Position numbers and translations under genes: made by a program. Below, piece after piece: positions 7,666-15,744 of a stretch of DNA of 64,000 nucleotides. The DNA comes from a virus. The notes below the pieces were generated by a model, which was not told the origin of the DNA, searched no databases, and saw nothing but the letters and a program-made list of their open reading frames with translations. The stretch's first letter is position 1; the number at the start of each line of letters is the position of its first letter. The stretch covers positions 1-64,000 of the IMG/VR virus record IMGVR_UViG_3300026488_000027. One strand, written 5' to 3'.

Positions 7666-9471
7666 TTAACATTGAACTGAAGAAACTGTTGAAATACCAT
7701 TTTCTTTTCTAACAGATATAATGCAATCAAACCTATCAGCAAATTCTGGAGAATGATCAATTACAAAAACTTGATTTTTTGTTGCAAGTTCACTAAGTAG
7801 TTGAAATACTTTATTTTTTCTTTCAAGATCAAGATTTCTAAGCGGTTCATCAAAGAAAAAGACACCTATATTCTTTCCTATAACATTTACCGCAAGATCA
7901 TGCAAGGTCAAAGCAAGAGCTATTCTGGCAACCTGCTTTTCTCCCGAAGATAAATTCTTAAATGAAAACTTATTTCTTCGCCTCTTGAAAGAAAATTCTA
8001 TCTTTGTATCATCTATGAAAACTTCAACGGTATAGTCAACACCAAGGTATTTTAAATAATGATTCATTCTATCTGCAATAAGAGACATTATATTGTGAAC
8101 TAACTTCCTCTTTAATTCAGGAAAACCATCTTTCCAAAACTGATAAATTTGTAGTTGTTTCTCAAAATCTGCTTTTGCTTCGTTCAGACTGCTTATCTTA
8201 GCAAGAACTGCATTTAGCTTTTCCTTTCTTTCTTCTTCAAGTTTACGATAAGGATTTTCTTCTGAAGTGATTGTAACTATTCTTTCAGACAAATCCTTTA
8301 TTTTAGCTCGCAACAAAGAAATTTCATCCTTTATTCTTTCCTGTTTTAATTTAAGTCTAAGTTTTTCGTGCTCAATGCTGGTAACCTTTTCTACAATGAG
8401 CTTCAACTGTGCTATTGATGATTTGATCTTATCTCTTTCATCTATTAATTTCTCCATTTCTTCTGATAATTTTTCCATCTCATTAGCAATTTCAGCACGC
8501 CTTTCTTTCAATTCAGAAGCAAGTTCTTGATTTTTTAGATTAGAACCGCACAGAGGACATCTCTTTTTCTTATTTACAAACTTTAAATGTTCACCATACT
8601 TATGATAATCTGAATTAAGAACCTCATACTGAGCTTTTAATTCTTCAAGTTTTTTATTCACTTTATCAAGATTTCTTTCATGAACACTTATTCTGTATTC
8701 AACAGTTGCAACATCCATATCTGCCAATTCTTTTTCAAGCTTTTGCATCTTTTGCTTAAGTGTTTCAGCTTCTTCCCTCAGTTTATCTATCTTATCAAAT
8801 AAACTTCTCTTTTCCTTTTCAATGTTAGCTATAACGGCCTTTCTTTCATGTTCCCACTCAACTATCTTTTCAGCATAGCTCTTTTCAAGCTCTTTGGCTC
8901 TTCCTACAAATTGTGCTATTTTCACTTCAACATCTCTAATGTTAGATTCTATTGTTTTAATCTTACCTGAAACTCTCTTTAAACATCTGTCAAACAATGA
9001 CAAATTAAACAATGTTGCAAGGAAATTCAGTCTCTGTGAAGGAGACATATCAAAGATAGAATTCCAATCTGATCCAACAAACACACAAGCAAAAAAGGTT
9101 TTTACATCACAACCAATAAATCTATTGATTATTTCTTGTCTCTGTGTTTTAGTCAAGTTTTCAGATGCACCGCTCACAAACAAATCTGATACAGTTCTTT
9201 TTACTTCAAATGGTTTGTCTCTTTCAAGAAAGAGATGAATTTCATAATCATCTTCACCTAATCTTATACATTCAGCAGAAGTTAATCCAGATGGAGAACG
9301 ACCAAACAAACCCACTGCAACAGCTTCCAGCAATGAAGTCTTTCCTGATCCTATACTACCACCAGCATCAAAGTTTTCACCTTTTACTAAAAACAATCCT
9401 TTGGTCTTTGGAATATCTATTTCAGCATCTCCAAAAGACTTGAAGTTTTTTACTTTCAACTTTCTAACCAT
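7666..9471 (-). CDS. sbcC: SbcC/Rad50-type recombination ATPase (T4 gp46-like)
   Basis: ABC-type ATPase that works with the Mre11-like nuclease encoded next to it to process DNA ends. Walker A is GSIGSGKTS at residues 38-46, the zinc hook CPLC is at 305-308 between two long coiled coils, the ABC signature LSSGEKQ is near residue 503, Walker B FFFDEP near 536, and an H-loop-like VFVIDHSP follows. 601 aa, short for bacterial SbcC but normal for phage homologues because the coiled coils are short. 3 bp separate it from the mre11-like gene. Confidence 0.93.
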   Translation of the reverse strand: MVRKLKVKNFKSFGDAEIDIPKTKGLFLVKGENFDAGGSIGSGKTSLLEAVAVGLFGRSPSGLTSAECIRLGEDDYEIHLFLERDKPFEVKRTVSDLFVSGASENLTKTQRQEIINRFIGCDVKTFFACVFVGSDWNSIFDMSPSQRLNFLATLFNLSLFDRCLKRVSGKIKTIESNIRDVEVKIAQFVGRAKELEKSYAEKIVEWEHERKAVIANIEKEKRSLFDKIDKLREEAETLKQKMQKLEKELADMDVATVEYRISVHERNLDKVNKKLEELKAQYEVLNSDYHKYGEHLKFVNKKKRCPLCGSNLKNQELASELKERRAEIANEMEKLSEEMEKLIDERDKIKSSIAQLKLIVEKVTSIEHEKLRLKLKQERIKDEISLLRAKIKDLSERIVTITSEENPYRKLEEERKEKLNAVLAKISSLNEAKADFEKQLQIYQFWKDGFPELKRKLVHNIMSLIADRMNHYLKYLGVDYTVEVFIDDTKIEFSFKRRRNKFSFKNLSSGEKQVARIALALTLHDLAVNVIGKNIGVFFFDEPLRNLDLERKNKVFQLLSELATKNQVFVIDHSPEFADRFDCIISVRKENGISTVSSVQC

Positions 9472-9474
9472 GCC

Positions 9475-10518
9475 TTATCTCCTGCAAACTCTAATCAATT
9501 CAAGACCAACTGAAATAATTTCATCTTTGTTTTCTGGTTTTTTAGAAGCTACATATTCTTGTAACATTTGTTCAAGATCAAATAATCTGTTTACTTCAAG
9601 AACCGATGATGCTTCATCAAATTCTATTTCCTCATCAATAAACAGTTTGTCAACATTCTTTATTTTGTCTCTAACAATTTCTTCAACATAAGAAGCACTT
9701 AATCCTTTTGGAATATTAATCATCAAATTAACTGGATTCTGAGGAAACAAATCAGAAATTTCTGTTATAGTGTTAACAAGCTTGTTTCTTGTATTAACAA
9801 TTCGTCTTCTAATGGTGATATAAACAGGCAATTCCGGAAGTCTGTCAATAAAATCAATCTTTTTTACTTTCCCATTATTGAACAACAAAATTCCATGGAA
9901 TAATCTTTCTGATTCAAAGAAAGAATCTCTAAAATCTCGCTGAAAAACACTTCCAACATGGAAATACTGATCATTGTGAGAAGAAAATTGATGAATGTGT
10001 CCAGCAAAAGCAAATCTAACATTATTAACATTCAAAATATCAATGACATTGCTTTCATCAGAATAAAAATTTCTTGAAAATGGCAAAAGTTGGTTATGAC
10101 AAAAAACAATTGAATTTTCTTTGTTCAAAGTAAGCTCATTTAAAACTTTTCTAAATTCAGTATAATCTCTACGATATGCAATGAAGATAAGATTTGAACT
10201 TCTGGTCTCTATTACTTCTCTATCAGTAACTCTGACCGTTATTCTGTTAAGAAATGGTGCTGTAATTGAATCATGAGAAATATCATGATTTCCAAGAATG
10301 AAAACCTTTTCTGGCACATTCAAGTTGAAAACAAATTCGTCTACAAGTTCATACAAAACATTAGGAATTCTATCTTTACTTTCAAACAAATCTCCAAGAA
10401 ATACAAACAACTGAGGTTTTAATTCATTCACTACTTTCACAATTTCATTCAAAACAAGTTTACAACGATCAAGGTAGCTCTCATGTAAGTGAAGATCTCC
10501 TACTATGGCTATCTTCAT
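9475..10518 (-). CDS. sbcD: SbcD/Mre11-type nuclease (T4 gp47-like)
   Basis: Calcineurin-like phosphoesterase nuclease, partner of the adjacent SbcC-like ATPase. Metal-binding motifs in order: GDLHLHE at residues 7-13, FLGDLFESKD, ILGNHDIS, CHNQLLP and GHIHQFS. The start at 10518 (MKIAIVGDLH) has GGGAG eight bases upstream, and its Shine-Dalgarno sits within the end of the recombinase gene. 347 aa. In T4 the equivalent pair is needed for recombination-dependent replication and host DNA breakdown. Confidence 0.93.
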   Translation of the reverse strand: MKIAIVGDLHLHESYLDRCKLVLNEIVKVVNELKPQLFVFLGDLFESKDRIPNVLYELVDEFVFNLNVPEKVFILGNHDISHDSITAPFLNRITVRVTDREVIETRSSNLIFIAYRRDYTEFRKVLNELTLNKENSIVFCHNQLLPFSRNFYSDESNVIDILNVNNVRFAFAGHIHQFSSHNDQYFHVGSVFQRDFRDSFFESERLFHGILLFNNGKVKKIDFIDRLPELPVYITIRRRIVNTRNKLVNTITEISDLFPQNPVNLMINIPKGLSASYVEEIVRDKIKNVDKLFIDEEIEFDEASSVLEVNRLFDLEQMLQEYVASKKPENKDEIISVGLELIRVCRR

Positions 10519-10523
10519 ACTTT

Positions 10524-11525
10524 CTACTCCCACAAAATGAATGAACTTGGACGATTAGTTTTTGATTCTTCAATTATATCATTCCAAACCTTTTCAACTT
10601 CTTTCCTCAAATCATTTATCTTTCCAAGCTCTATCACTTTTTCAGCAAGACCACTTGGACCAAGTCCCTTTACATCATTCCAAACCCACCAAGCACCAGA
10701 CTTAGAAATCAAACCACAATCTGAGAGAAACTTTAGGCAAGATCCAACATCATCTATACCACTATCAAAGTAAATTGAAAATGATCCAGATTTAAATGGT
10801 GCAGCAAGTCTGTTCTTCTTTATTGTGAATGTTATGTCTACACCAATAGGAAATTCCTTGTTCTTTATCTTCTTCTTGATTATGCCATCTTTCTTAACAT
10901 AAATATCAACATGTATTGCATGTCTTATTCCTCTACCACCAGAATAGGTTTCCTTTCTACCATAAACTCCTATACTTTCTCTCACCTGTGAGATAACAAA
11001 CAGAATCGCATTCTTTTTCTTTAAGACGCTCATGATTCTTTTGGCTGTTTCACTCATCTTCTTTGCTACTTCAGCTCCATAAGAAGAATCTCCTATATCA
11101 GCTTTCAGTCTGTCCTCAGTAAGTAAAGCATCAAGACTATCAACAACATAAAACAAGAAATCTTCTTCCTTCAGATTTTTAAGTCGTGTTATAAAATCTC
11201 CAAAAACATCTTCAAATGAAGAACCCGTGATAAGCTCAAAACCATCATTCTCCATTACTTTTTCATACATGGCTGGATTAAGTTGAGCAAGAAAACTATC
11301 AAGAAAACCACCTTCTACATCATTATAAACTATTTGAGGATTCAATCCTTTCTTAATGGCATAATTCAATGCATGAAACATTCCTTGCATTGCAAGAAAA
11401 GATTTTCCACTTCCCTCTTCTCCGTAAATGTGGTAAAATTTTCCAGGAACATATCCAACATCATACTTGTTAGTTATTGCAAGATTTAGCAATGTTGAAC
11501 CTGTTGTAAAACCATCAAGTGTCAT
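10524..11525 (-). CDS. RecA/UvsX-like recombinase
   Basis: Strand-exchange ATPase. Walker A is GEEGSGKS at residues 35-42, Walker B is FYVVDSLDAL near residue 124, followed by SSYGAEVAKKMSE, then AILFVISQVRE and YSGGRGIRHA, corresponding to the RecA L1/L2 DNA-binding loop region. At 333 aa it lacks the long C-terminal domain of bacterial RecA and resembles T4 UvsX in size. It sits between SbcC/D and the SSB-like gene, a typical phage recombination cassette. UvsX, a RecA variant or a RadA-like core are not separable by eye. Confidence 0.87.
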   Translation of the reverse strand: MTLDGFTTGSTLLNLAITNKYDVGYVPGKFYHIYGEEGSGKSFLAMQGMFHALNYAIKKGLNPQIVYNDVEGGFLDSFLAQLNPAMYEKVMENDGFELITGSSFEDVFGDFITRLKNLKEEDFLFYVVDSLDALLTEDRLKADIGDSSYGAEVAKKMSETAKRIMSVLKKKNAILFVISQVRESIGVYGRKETYSGGRGIRHAIHVDIYVKKDGIIKKKIKNKEFPIGVDITFTIKKNRLAAPFKSGSFSIYFDSGIDDVGSCLKFLSDCGLISKSGAWWVWNDVKGLGPSGLAEKVIELGKINDLRKEVEKVWNDIIEESKTNRPSSFILWE

Positions 11526-11797
11526 TATTCATCACCTCCACTCTTCAGCAGAACAATTCTAAATGCACGCAAAGCAATAGAAAGCCACAAAGCACTTCCA
11601 AATGACACGGAAGGAATCTTCTCAAAAACAGAGTGTAGTGCATAGAATCCACACCAAATAAGACCTGCATCCAGAACAATTTCCACAAGAACCGCAATAA
11701 AAGTTACAAAGAAAATAGCAAAGAATAAAGTTCTACTTTCTCCATAAACCTTCTTCAACTTTTCTATAAGATCCTTCAGTTTAAAGAAGCTCATCAT
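11525..11797 (-). CDS. Small membrane protein, 90 aa
   Basis: After a basic amphipathic start (LKDLIEKLKKVYGESR) there is a long hydrophobic region from about residue 24 to 52, then a second segment, FGSALWLSIALRAFRIVLL, giving two or three membrane passes. No family recognised. It overlaps the SSB-like gene by 17 bp and abuts the recombinase gene, so it is made with the replication proteins; a membrane anchor is one possibility but nothing shows it. Confidence 0.65.
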   Translation of the reverse strand: MMSFFKLKDLIEKLKKVYGESRTLFFAIFFVTFIAVLVEIVLDAGLIWCGFYALHSVFEKIPSVSFGSALWLSIALRAFRIVLLKSGGDE

Positions 11798-12575
11798 CTT
11801 CCTCTACATCAAGATTGTTTATTTCTTCCTTAAGTTCTTCAAGATCATTTATATTTACAACTTCATCAGAAACATCAATGTAACCAAAAAGATAAGTTTT
11901 CAATTCTTCATCATCAGGATACTGAAGAAGCGAAGATATTGGTTTGATTTCATTTGCAAATTCTTCTGGAACAGCACTTTCTTTTGTAGAAATTCTTACT
12001 CCAGTATATTTTGGATAACCATTTTCACCAATTTCTCTAACAAAGAAAACATCTCTACCAGTTACAGGATGGAATATATCAATCAACTCTCCAGTTTCAG
12101 GATCTTCAGTCTGTGCAAGTATTTCCTCAAACAAAGTATAAGGCAAAAGTCCAAGTTTTAATCCTTCTGCTTCACGCATTGCATCACTTCTATCCCACAC
12201 CCAAGCAAGAATAACCTTGCTTGGCTTGTAAGCAGACTTCAAAACTTCGTCAGATACCTTCTTTCTTTCGCTACAAATAACACATGGTTTACCAAGCATC
12301 TTCTGCTTACACAAGAACATCTTTCTTTCATCTCCTATGCCACGATGAAGCCAAAGAAGCCATGCAACTCCTACAAGGGAAAACTTAGGTGGAAGAATTT
12401 CTGGATTTTCCTTTGCTGGAGAAACTCCTGGAACAATCCTTATTCTGTTCTTTCCATCCTTTGGACGCCATACCTGAATATCAGGGGGAAGAAAAGTGTA
12501 AATTCCTGAAGACTTCAATACATTCTTGATTGTCTTCAGATCGTTCTTCTTTAGTCCTTCATAATCCCAGCTCAT
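11781..12575 (-). CDS. Single-stranded DNA-binding protein, gp32-like
   Basis: Shape and motifs resemble T4-type SSB: NRIRIVPG near residues 43-50, an aromatic stretch VAWLLWLHRG, a zinc-binding cluster with Cys89, Cys98 and Cys101 (KPCVICSERKK) and an acidic C-terminal tail ending DVEEDDELL, the usual protein-interaction tail. 264 aa. AAGGAGG is well placed before the ATG and a TTGACA/TATATT promoter lies about 35 bp upstream, so this is the first gene of the transcript carrying the recombinase and SbcC/D. The call rests on pattern and context, not an exact family match. Confidence 0.7.
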   Translation of the reverse strand: MSWDYEGLKKNDLKTIKNVLKSSGIYTFLPPDIQVWRPKDGKNRIRIVPGVSPAKENPEILPPKFSLVGVAWLLWLHRGIGDERKMFLCKQKMLGKPCVICSERKKVSDEVLKSAYKPSKVILAWVWDRSDAMREAEGLKLGLLPYTLFEEILAQTEDPETGELIDIFHPVTGRDVFFVREIGENGYPKYTGVRISTKESAVPEEFANEIKPISSLLQYPDDEELKTYLFGYIDVSDEVVNINDLEELKEEINNLDVEEDDELL

Positions 12576-12608
12576 CTAAAACCTCCTTAAAAGTTATTCT
12601 CACTTCAC

Positions 12609-12636
12609 AATATAAGCTCATCTTCAAATTTGTCAA
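12609..12636 (-). promoter_or_regulatory. Sigma-70-like promoter for the SSB-recombinase operon
   Basis: Minus strand TTGACA (12636-12631), 16-bp spacer, TATATT (12614-12609), directly before the SSB-like gene that starts at 12575. Confidence 0.75.
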
Positions 12637-12860
12637 GAGGAATTTTCACTTTTTTCCTGTTTCACCACAGTAACTTCTTCATGTTCACCCATTTCAGAAA
12701 GATTATGCATCATTCCCTTAAACTTTCCTCTTTCCATTCCCCATGAAAATCCATACCCTATCCCATAAAACAAAACACTAAGAGAAACAGAAACAGTAAA
12801 AACAACAGCAACATACAACAAAAGAGCTGACACTATTTGCCACAAAGTAAAGTTAAACAT
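12633..12860 (-). CDS. Single-pass membrane protein, 75 aa
   Basis: Residues 5-37 form one long hydrophobic region with SALLLYVAVVFTVSVSLSVL at its centre, followed by a charged cytoplasmic-type tail rich in Glu and Lys. GGAGG lies six bases before the ATG. No family recognised. Its end overlaps the -35 element of the promoter for the SSB operon. Confidence 0.65.
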   Translation of the reverse strand: MFNFTLWQIVSALLLYVAVVFTVSVSLSVLFYGIGYGFSWGMERGKFKGMMHNLSEMGEHEEVTVVKQEKSENSS

Positions 12861-12869
12861 GTTCTACCT

Positions 12870-12955
12870 CCAACAAAAGGATTTTGATCCAAAGAAAGGA
12901 ATCCTTTGGATGGATAAACTTTTGAACATCCACATTAATATATGTGGACAAGAAT
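12870..12955 (-). other. Intergenic stretch with two possible hairpins
   Basis: Between two leftward genes. In the minus-strand transcript CCACAT/ATGTGG can pair around ATATTA, and CCAAAGGA with TCTTTGG can form a second stem. Neither is followed by a clean U-run, so a terminator is possible but not clear. Confidence 0.3.
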
Positions 12956-12958
12956 CTT

Positions 12959-13423
12959 CTATTCATCATTTGACTCCCAGTAATCCATGGATTCTGTTGG
13001 CCACTTCTCAAGAATCTTTTTCATTTTATCTACTGCATTGACTTCTATTCCAGATGCTGCCATTATTCTAATTATGTTGCTAATCATTTCTCTTCTGTGT
13101 TCAAAAAGCATTTTTATTCTCTTCAGTTTATCAATTTCCTTTTTCAATTCAAGAAGTTTTTGATATTCTGCAACAAACTGCTCATTTCTCTTGATTGAAT
13201 TTTCAATTGACTTTTCAGTTATTTTGATTCCGTTCTGAAGAGCCTGTTCACGAATCTGCTTATCCAATTCAGCCACAAGCTTTTCAAGTTTCAACTTCTG
13301 AATGCCATACTGATACTCCAACTCAGGCAGATTACGAGTAAAATATTCAAGAGCAGGAAGATGATTTTCACATGCTTCCCATATTGAATCTGAATCAAGC
13401 TTCATAAAATCTTCCAACCTCAT
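12959..13423 (-). CDS. Hypothetical coiled-coil protein, 154 aa
   Basis: No family recognised. Residues about 35-110 are a long charged helix pair (KLEKLVAELDKQIREQAL, then FVAEYQKLLELKKEIDKL), probably a coiled coil. A TTG codon two positions earlier is in frame, but GGGAGG lies six bases before the ATG at 13423. A strong promoter with an internal inverted repeat lies just upstream, so this gene may be specifically regulated. Confidence 0.65.
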   Translation of the reverse strand: MRLEDFMKLDSDSIWEACENHLPALEYFTRNLPELEYQYGIQKLKLEKLVAELDKQIREQALQNGIKITEKSIENSIKRNEQFVAEYQKLLELKKEIDKLKRIKMLFEHRREMISNIIRIMAASGIEVNAVDKMKKILEKWPTESMDYWESNDE

Positions 13424-13452
13424 TCTCAACCTCCCTACAAAGTCTAACCTTT

Positions 13453-13481
13453 AGTATAGACCAAAATGGTCATTTTGTCAA
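13453..13481 (-). promoter_or_regulatory. Promoter with embedded operator-like palindrome
   Basis: Minus strand TTGACA (13481-13476), 17-bp spacer, TATACT (13458-13453). The spacer contains the palindrome GACCAAAATGGTC (GACC/GGTC arms, positions 13459-13471), a likely repressor site between -35 and -10. It drives the coiled-coil gene starting at 13423. Confidence 0.7.
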
Positions 13482-13489
13482 GAGAAACT

Positions 13490-14101
13490 TTAATAATTCT
13501 TGCCGAGTCGTTCCAACTCATGTTGCATCCAAAACTTCTGCATTGTAAAGTAAAAATCTTCATAGGTCTTGTTAAAGCAAAAATAAAAGACATTTCCAGG
13601 TCTTTCAAATCTTGCATAACGCAAATCAGATTTGAAGATTGGATAAATAACAACTGACTTTACACCAGCAAGATTTGTATAATTGACATCAGTAAGTGTA
13701 ATTTCAAGATTACTTTCAGGTAATGTTATCTTCTTCCCATCAAAATAATCACCACACTCAAAGTAAAGCAAAAATCTATCACTGTTCTTTAGATAATACA
13801 ACTTCCGCAAGAATCCATCAAAATACAGCTTGTATCTAAAATCAACTATTTCCAATACATTTTCAAGAAGCAATGGAACAACACCATCAAATGATGAATA
13901 TTTCTCACATAACTCCTTAACCTTAGAAATGTATTTCCTTTTGTCCCATGCTTGACCACTTTTCTTGTATGTAGCAATCGCTTCATATAGAATTTTGTTA
14001 TGGATGATCTTTCCATAATTCATGTTTCTAAAGAAGAACAACTTCGCATCATCATCCACCTCGACGACAAACTTTGATATTCTAATACTACAAACATTCA
14101 T
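13490..14101 (-). CDS. Hypothetical protein, 203 aa
   Basis: No family recognised. Rich in Tyr, Phe and Lys, with no Cys cluster or membrane helix; the middle (FRYKLYFDGFLRKLYYL) is helical and the C-terminal half is strand-rich. The start at 14101 has AAGGAGG five bases upstream. It is the first leftward gene after the origin-like region, a position where early phage regulators are common, but no DNA-binding motif is evident. Confidence 0.65.
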   Translation of the reverse strand: MNVCSIRISKFVVEVDDDAKLFFFRNMNYGKIIHNKILYEAIATYKKSGQAWDKRKYISKVKELCEKYSSFDGVVPLLLENVLEIVDFRYKLYFDGFLRKLYYLKNSDRFLLYFECGDYFDGKKITLPESNLEITLTDVNYTNLAGVKSVVIYPIFKSDLRYARFERPGNVFYFCFNKTYEDFYFTMQKFWMQHELERLGKNY

Positions 14102-14137
14102 TTTGACCTCCTTCGCCACAGTTTAGCATGTATTTCT

Positions 14138-14164
14138 AATATACCCCAGACAGCAAGTTGTCAA
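14138..14164 (-). promoter_or_regulatory. Candidate leftward promoter at the control region
   Basis: Minus strand TTGACA (14164-14159) with TATATT (14143-14138) 15 bp away, a short spacer; TATTAG two bases on would give 17 bp. It lies ahead of the gene starting at 14101. Confidence 0.5.
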
Positions 14165-14184
14165 GAAGAAAATTTGGCCGTCAG

Positions 14185-14320
14185 TTAATAACTCTAACTA
14201 AGTAACTCGAGAAATAACCCGAAAAATAACTCAAACCAAATAACTCGATAAATAACTCGAGAAATAAATCGAAAAGATAACTCGATAAATAACTCGATTG
14301 AATAATATATTTATATTATG
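14185..14320. repeat. Iteron-like repeat array with adjacent A+T run, candidate replication origin
   Basis: Nine copies of a TAACTCGA-like core begin at 14189, 14203, 14215, 14227, 14241, 14253, 14265, 14277 and 14290, spaced 12-14 bp (consensus AATAACTCGAGA; individual copies carry one or two changes). An A+T run, AATAATATATTTATATTATG, follows at once. The array lies between divergent operons and just before the helicase, primase and polymerase genes. Iterons plus an unwinding region is the classic form of an initiator-dependent origin. No initiator gene is certain; the unknown protein at 14854 is a candidate. Confidence 0.6.
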
Positions 14321-14790
14321 TGGTCTGAGAAAAGAAAAGTGATTTGAAAGAAGAAATCTTTCTTGAGTAACTATACTATCTTAGTTAAGAATAGTCTATT
14401 TAAAAAATCAATCATTTTCTTCTTTTCTCCAAGAAAGAATTAAAGACTTTGATATTCATGATTTCACTCAGATCAGGTTCAGGAAAGATCTTTGGAATGG
14501 AAGATCTTTAGTTCAACAGTGAAAAGAAGATTCTTTAAGATTCCTGTTTCAAAATTTGGTCAGGTCTTTGGTTTATCATGAGATTATCATCTCATTCTAT
14601 ATTGCAAAACCGTGTGTAGTGGAGTTAGGCTTTTCTAACAAATGAAATGGATGTAAAAATCTTCAGAAATCGTCTCTGACGCATTTTTTAATTCTGGGTA
14701 ATGGTTTTATACCTGTAGGCAATTTTGCGTGCGTCAGAGACGCTCAGAATGGATCTCAGGGGTAAAATTTTAGAATGTCCTGACCAAAAT
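14321..14790. other. Non-coding control region between divergent blocks
   Basis: No convincing gene on either strand. Contents: several short imperfect inverted repeats around AAGATCTTT and AGAAAGAA; a 10-bp inverted pair TTTGGTCAGG (14555-14564) and CCTGACCAAA (14779-14788); and a perfect 13-bp inverted pair at 14671-14683 and 14730-14742. A small RNA could be encoded here but I cannot show one. Confidence 0.5.
14671..14742. repeat. Perfect 13-bp inverted repeat, 46-bp spacer
   Basis: CGTCTCTGACGCA at 14671-14683 and its exact reverse complement at 14730-14742. GC-rich arms in AT-rich DNA, located about 60 bp before the rightward promoter: either paired protein-binding sites or a cruciform/stem structure. 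Confidence 0.6.
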
Positions 14791-14795
14791 TTGAC

Positions 14796-14823
14796 TTGAC
14801 TTTTTCGTGAATGGATGTATATT
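14796..14823 (+). promoter_or_regulatory. Rightward promoter for the replication operon
   Basis: TTGACT (14796-14801), 16-bp spacer, TATATT (14818-14823). Transcription would begin near 14830, which argues for the ATG at 14854 rather than 14815 as start of the first gene. Confidence 0.6.
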
Positions 14824-14853
14824 GAAGTTAGGAATATTTCTGTGAGGGAAGGG

Positions 14854-15744
14854 ATGAATGAATTTGGTATAGTCAGAAAGATGATAATGGACTCCCTTGA
14901 AGGAATTACTTTTGAGGAATACAAGAACCTTTGTGGTTTCGGATCATTGATTCTTGAAAACCTTTCTTTGTATGATAAGGATGGATTGGAAAACTTCAAT
15001 GAACTAATTTATGAGTTGCATGATGCCAAGAAGGTTTCATTGACACAACTTAGATATCGTGCAATGCGTCAAAATGTAAACATTACTGTGGCAAAAAATA
15101 GACAATATTATGCAATTTACTTTTTTCTTGTTGACTTTTTGACACACTATTTTAGAAAATGGAAAACCATCTATTTAACTGACAGAACCATTTTCTATCT
15201 CAGGAAAGCATACAGAAGTGAAGTTGTAGATAATTTGTTAAAAGAGCCATTTTTTGATTATTATGAAACTGAAATTAGAATCTTCAGAAGAGCTTTTTAC
15301 AGTCTTGCATTGTATCATGTATTGCTATACAGAATTCTTTTTGTAAAGAATCCTCTGAATAAAGAAATGTTTTGGACTGCACACAGATACATTATGAGAA
15401 AGATTTTGTTTTTTGTTTTCACACAGATAGCTTTAATTTGTGAAACGGAAGAGGAAATGGAAAAGTTTGCATTTTATATTGAAGAGAATCCACACAAGGT
15501 GTTCAGGTTTTATTGTGAAGAATTAAATATAGCTCCTGAAGATGTTTTTGAAGGTCTTAACATTGTTTCGTTCACAGATTTTGGTGCCGGAATAAACTCT
15601 ACAACTGTCAATTTTATCCTTGACAAATGCCAAGATTTAGACTATCTAAGAAAAGAGAACTTGACAAGAAAGGATGCTGAGGAGTTGATAAAAAAACTTT
15701 TTAAGAAGGAATATCACCAAGTTTTGGTTGGGAGTAAATTATGA
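14854..15744 (+). CDS. Hypothetical replication-operon protein, 296 aa
   Basis: First gene of the rightward replication operon, overlapping the helicase gene by ATGA. No family recognised: it is helical, rich in Tyr and Phe, with FYLRKAYRSEVVDNLLKEPF and a C-terminal basic segment RKDAEELIKKLFKKEY. The position directly between the iteron array and the helicase suggests an initiator or helicase loader, but there is no visible motif for either. A GAGGGAAGGG stretch and the promoter position favour the ATG at 14854 over an in-frame ATG at 14815. Confidence 0.7.
   Translation: MNEFGIVRKMIMDSLEGITFEEYKNLCGFGSLILENLSLYDKDGLENFNELIYELHDAKKVSLTQLRYRAMRQNVNITVAKNRQYYAIYFFLVDFLTHYFRKWKTIYLTDRTIFYLRKAYRSEVVDNLLKEPFFDYYETEIRIFRRAFYSLALYHVLLYRILFVKNPLNKEMFWTAHRYIMRKILFFVFTQIALICETEEEMEKFAFYIEENPHKVFRFYCEELNIAPEDVFEGLNIVSFTDFGAGINSTTVNFILDKCQDLDYLRKENLTRKDAEELIKKLFKKEYHQVLVGSKL

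Noticed and set aside
14185-14300. CRISPR array
   Set aside because: Units are only about 12 bp with no unique spacers and no cas genes nearby; iterons fit better.
14688-14999. 103-codon leftward frame near the replication promoter
   Set aside because: It lies opposite the start of the rightward operon, has no Shine-Dalgarno, and runs across the promoter and inverted repeat.
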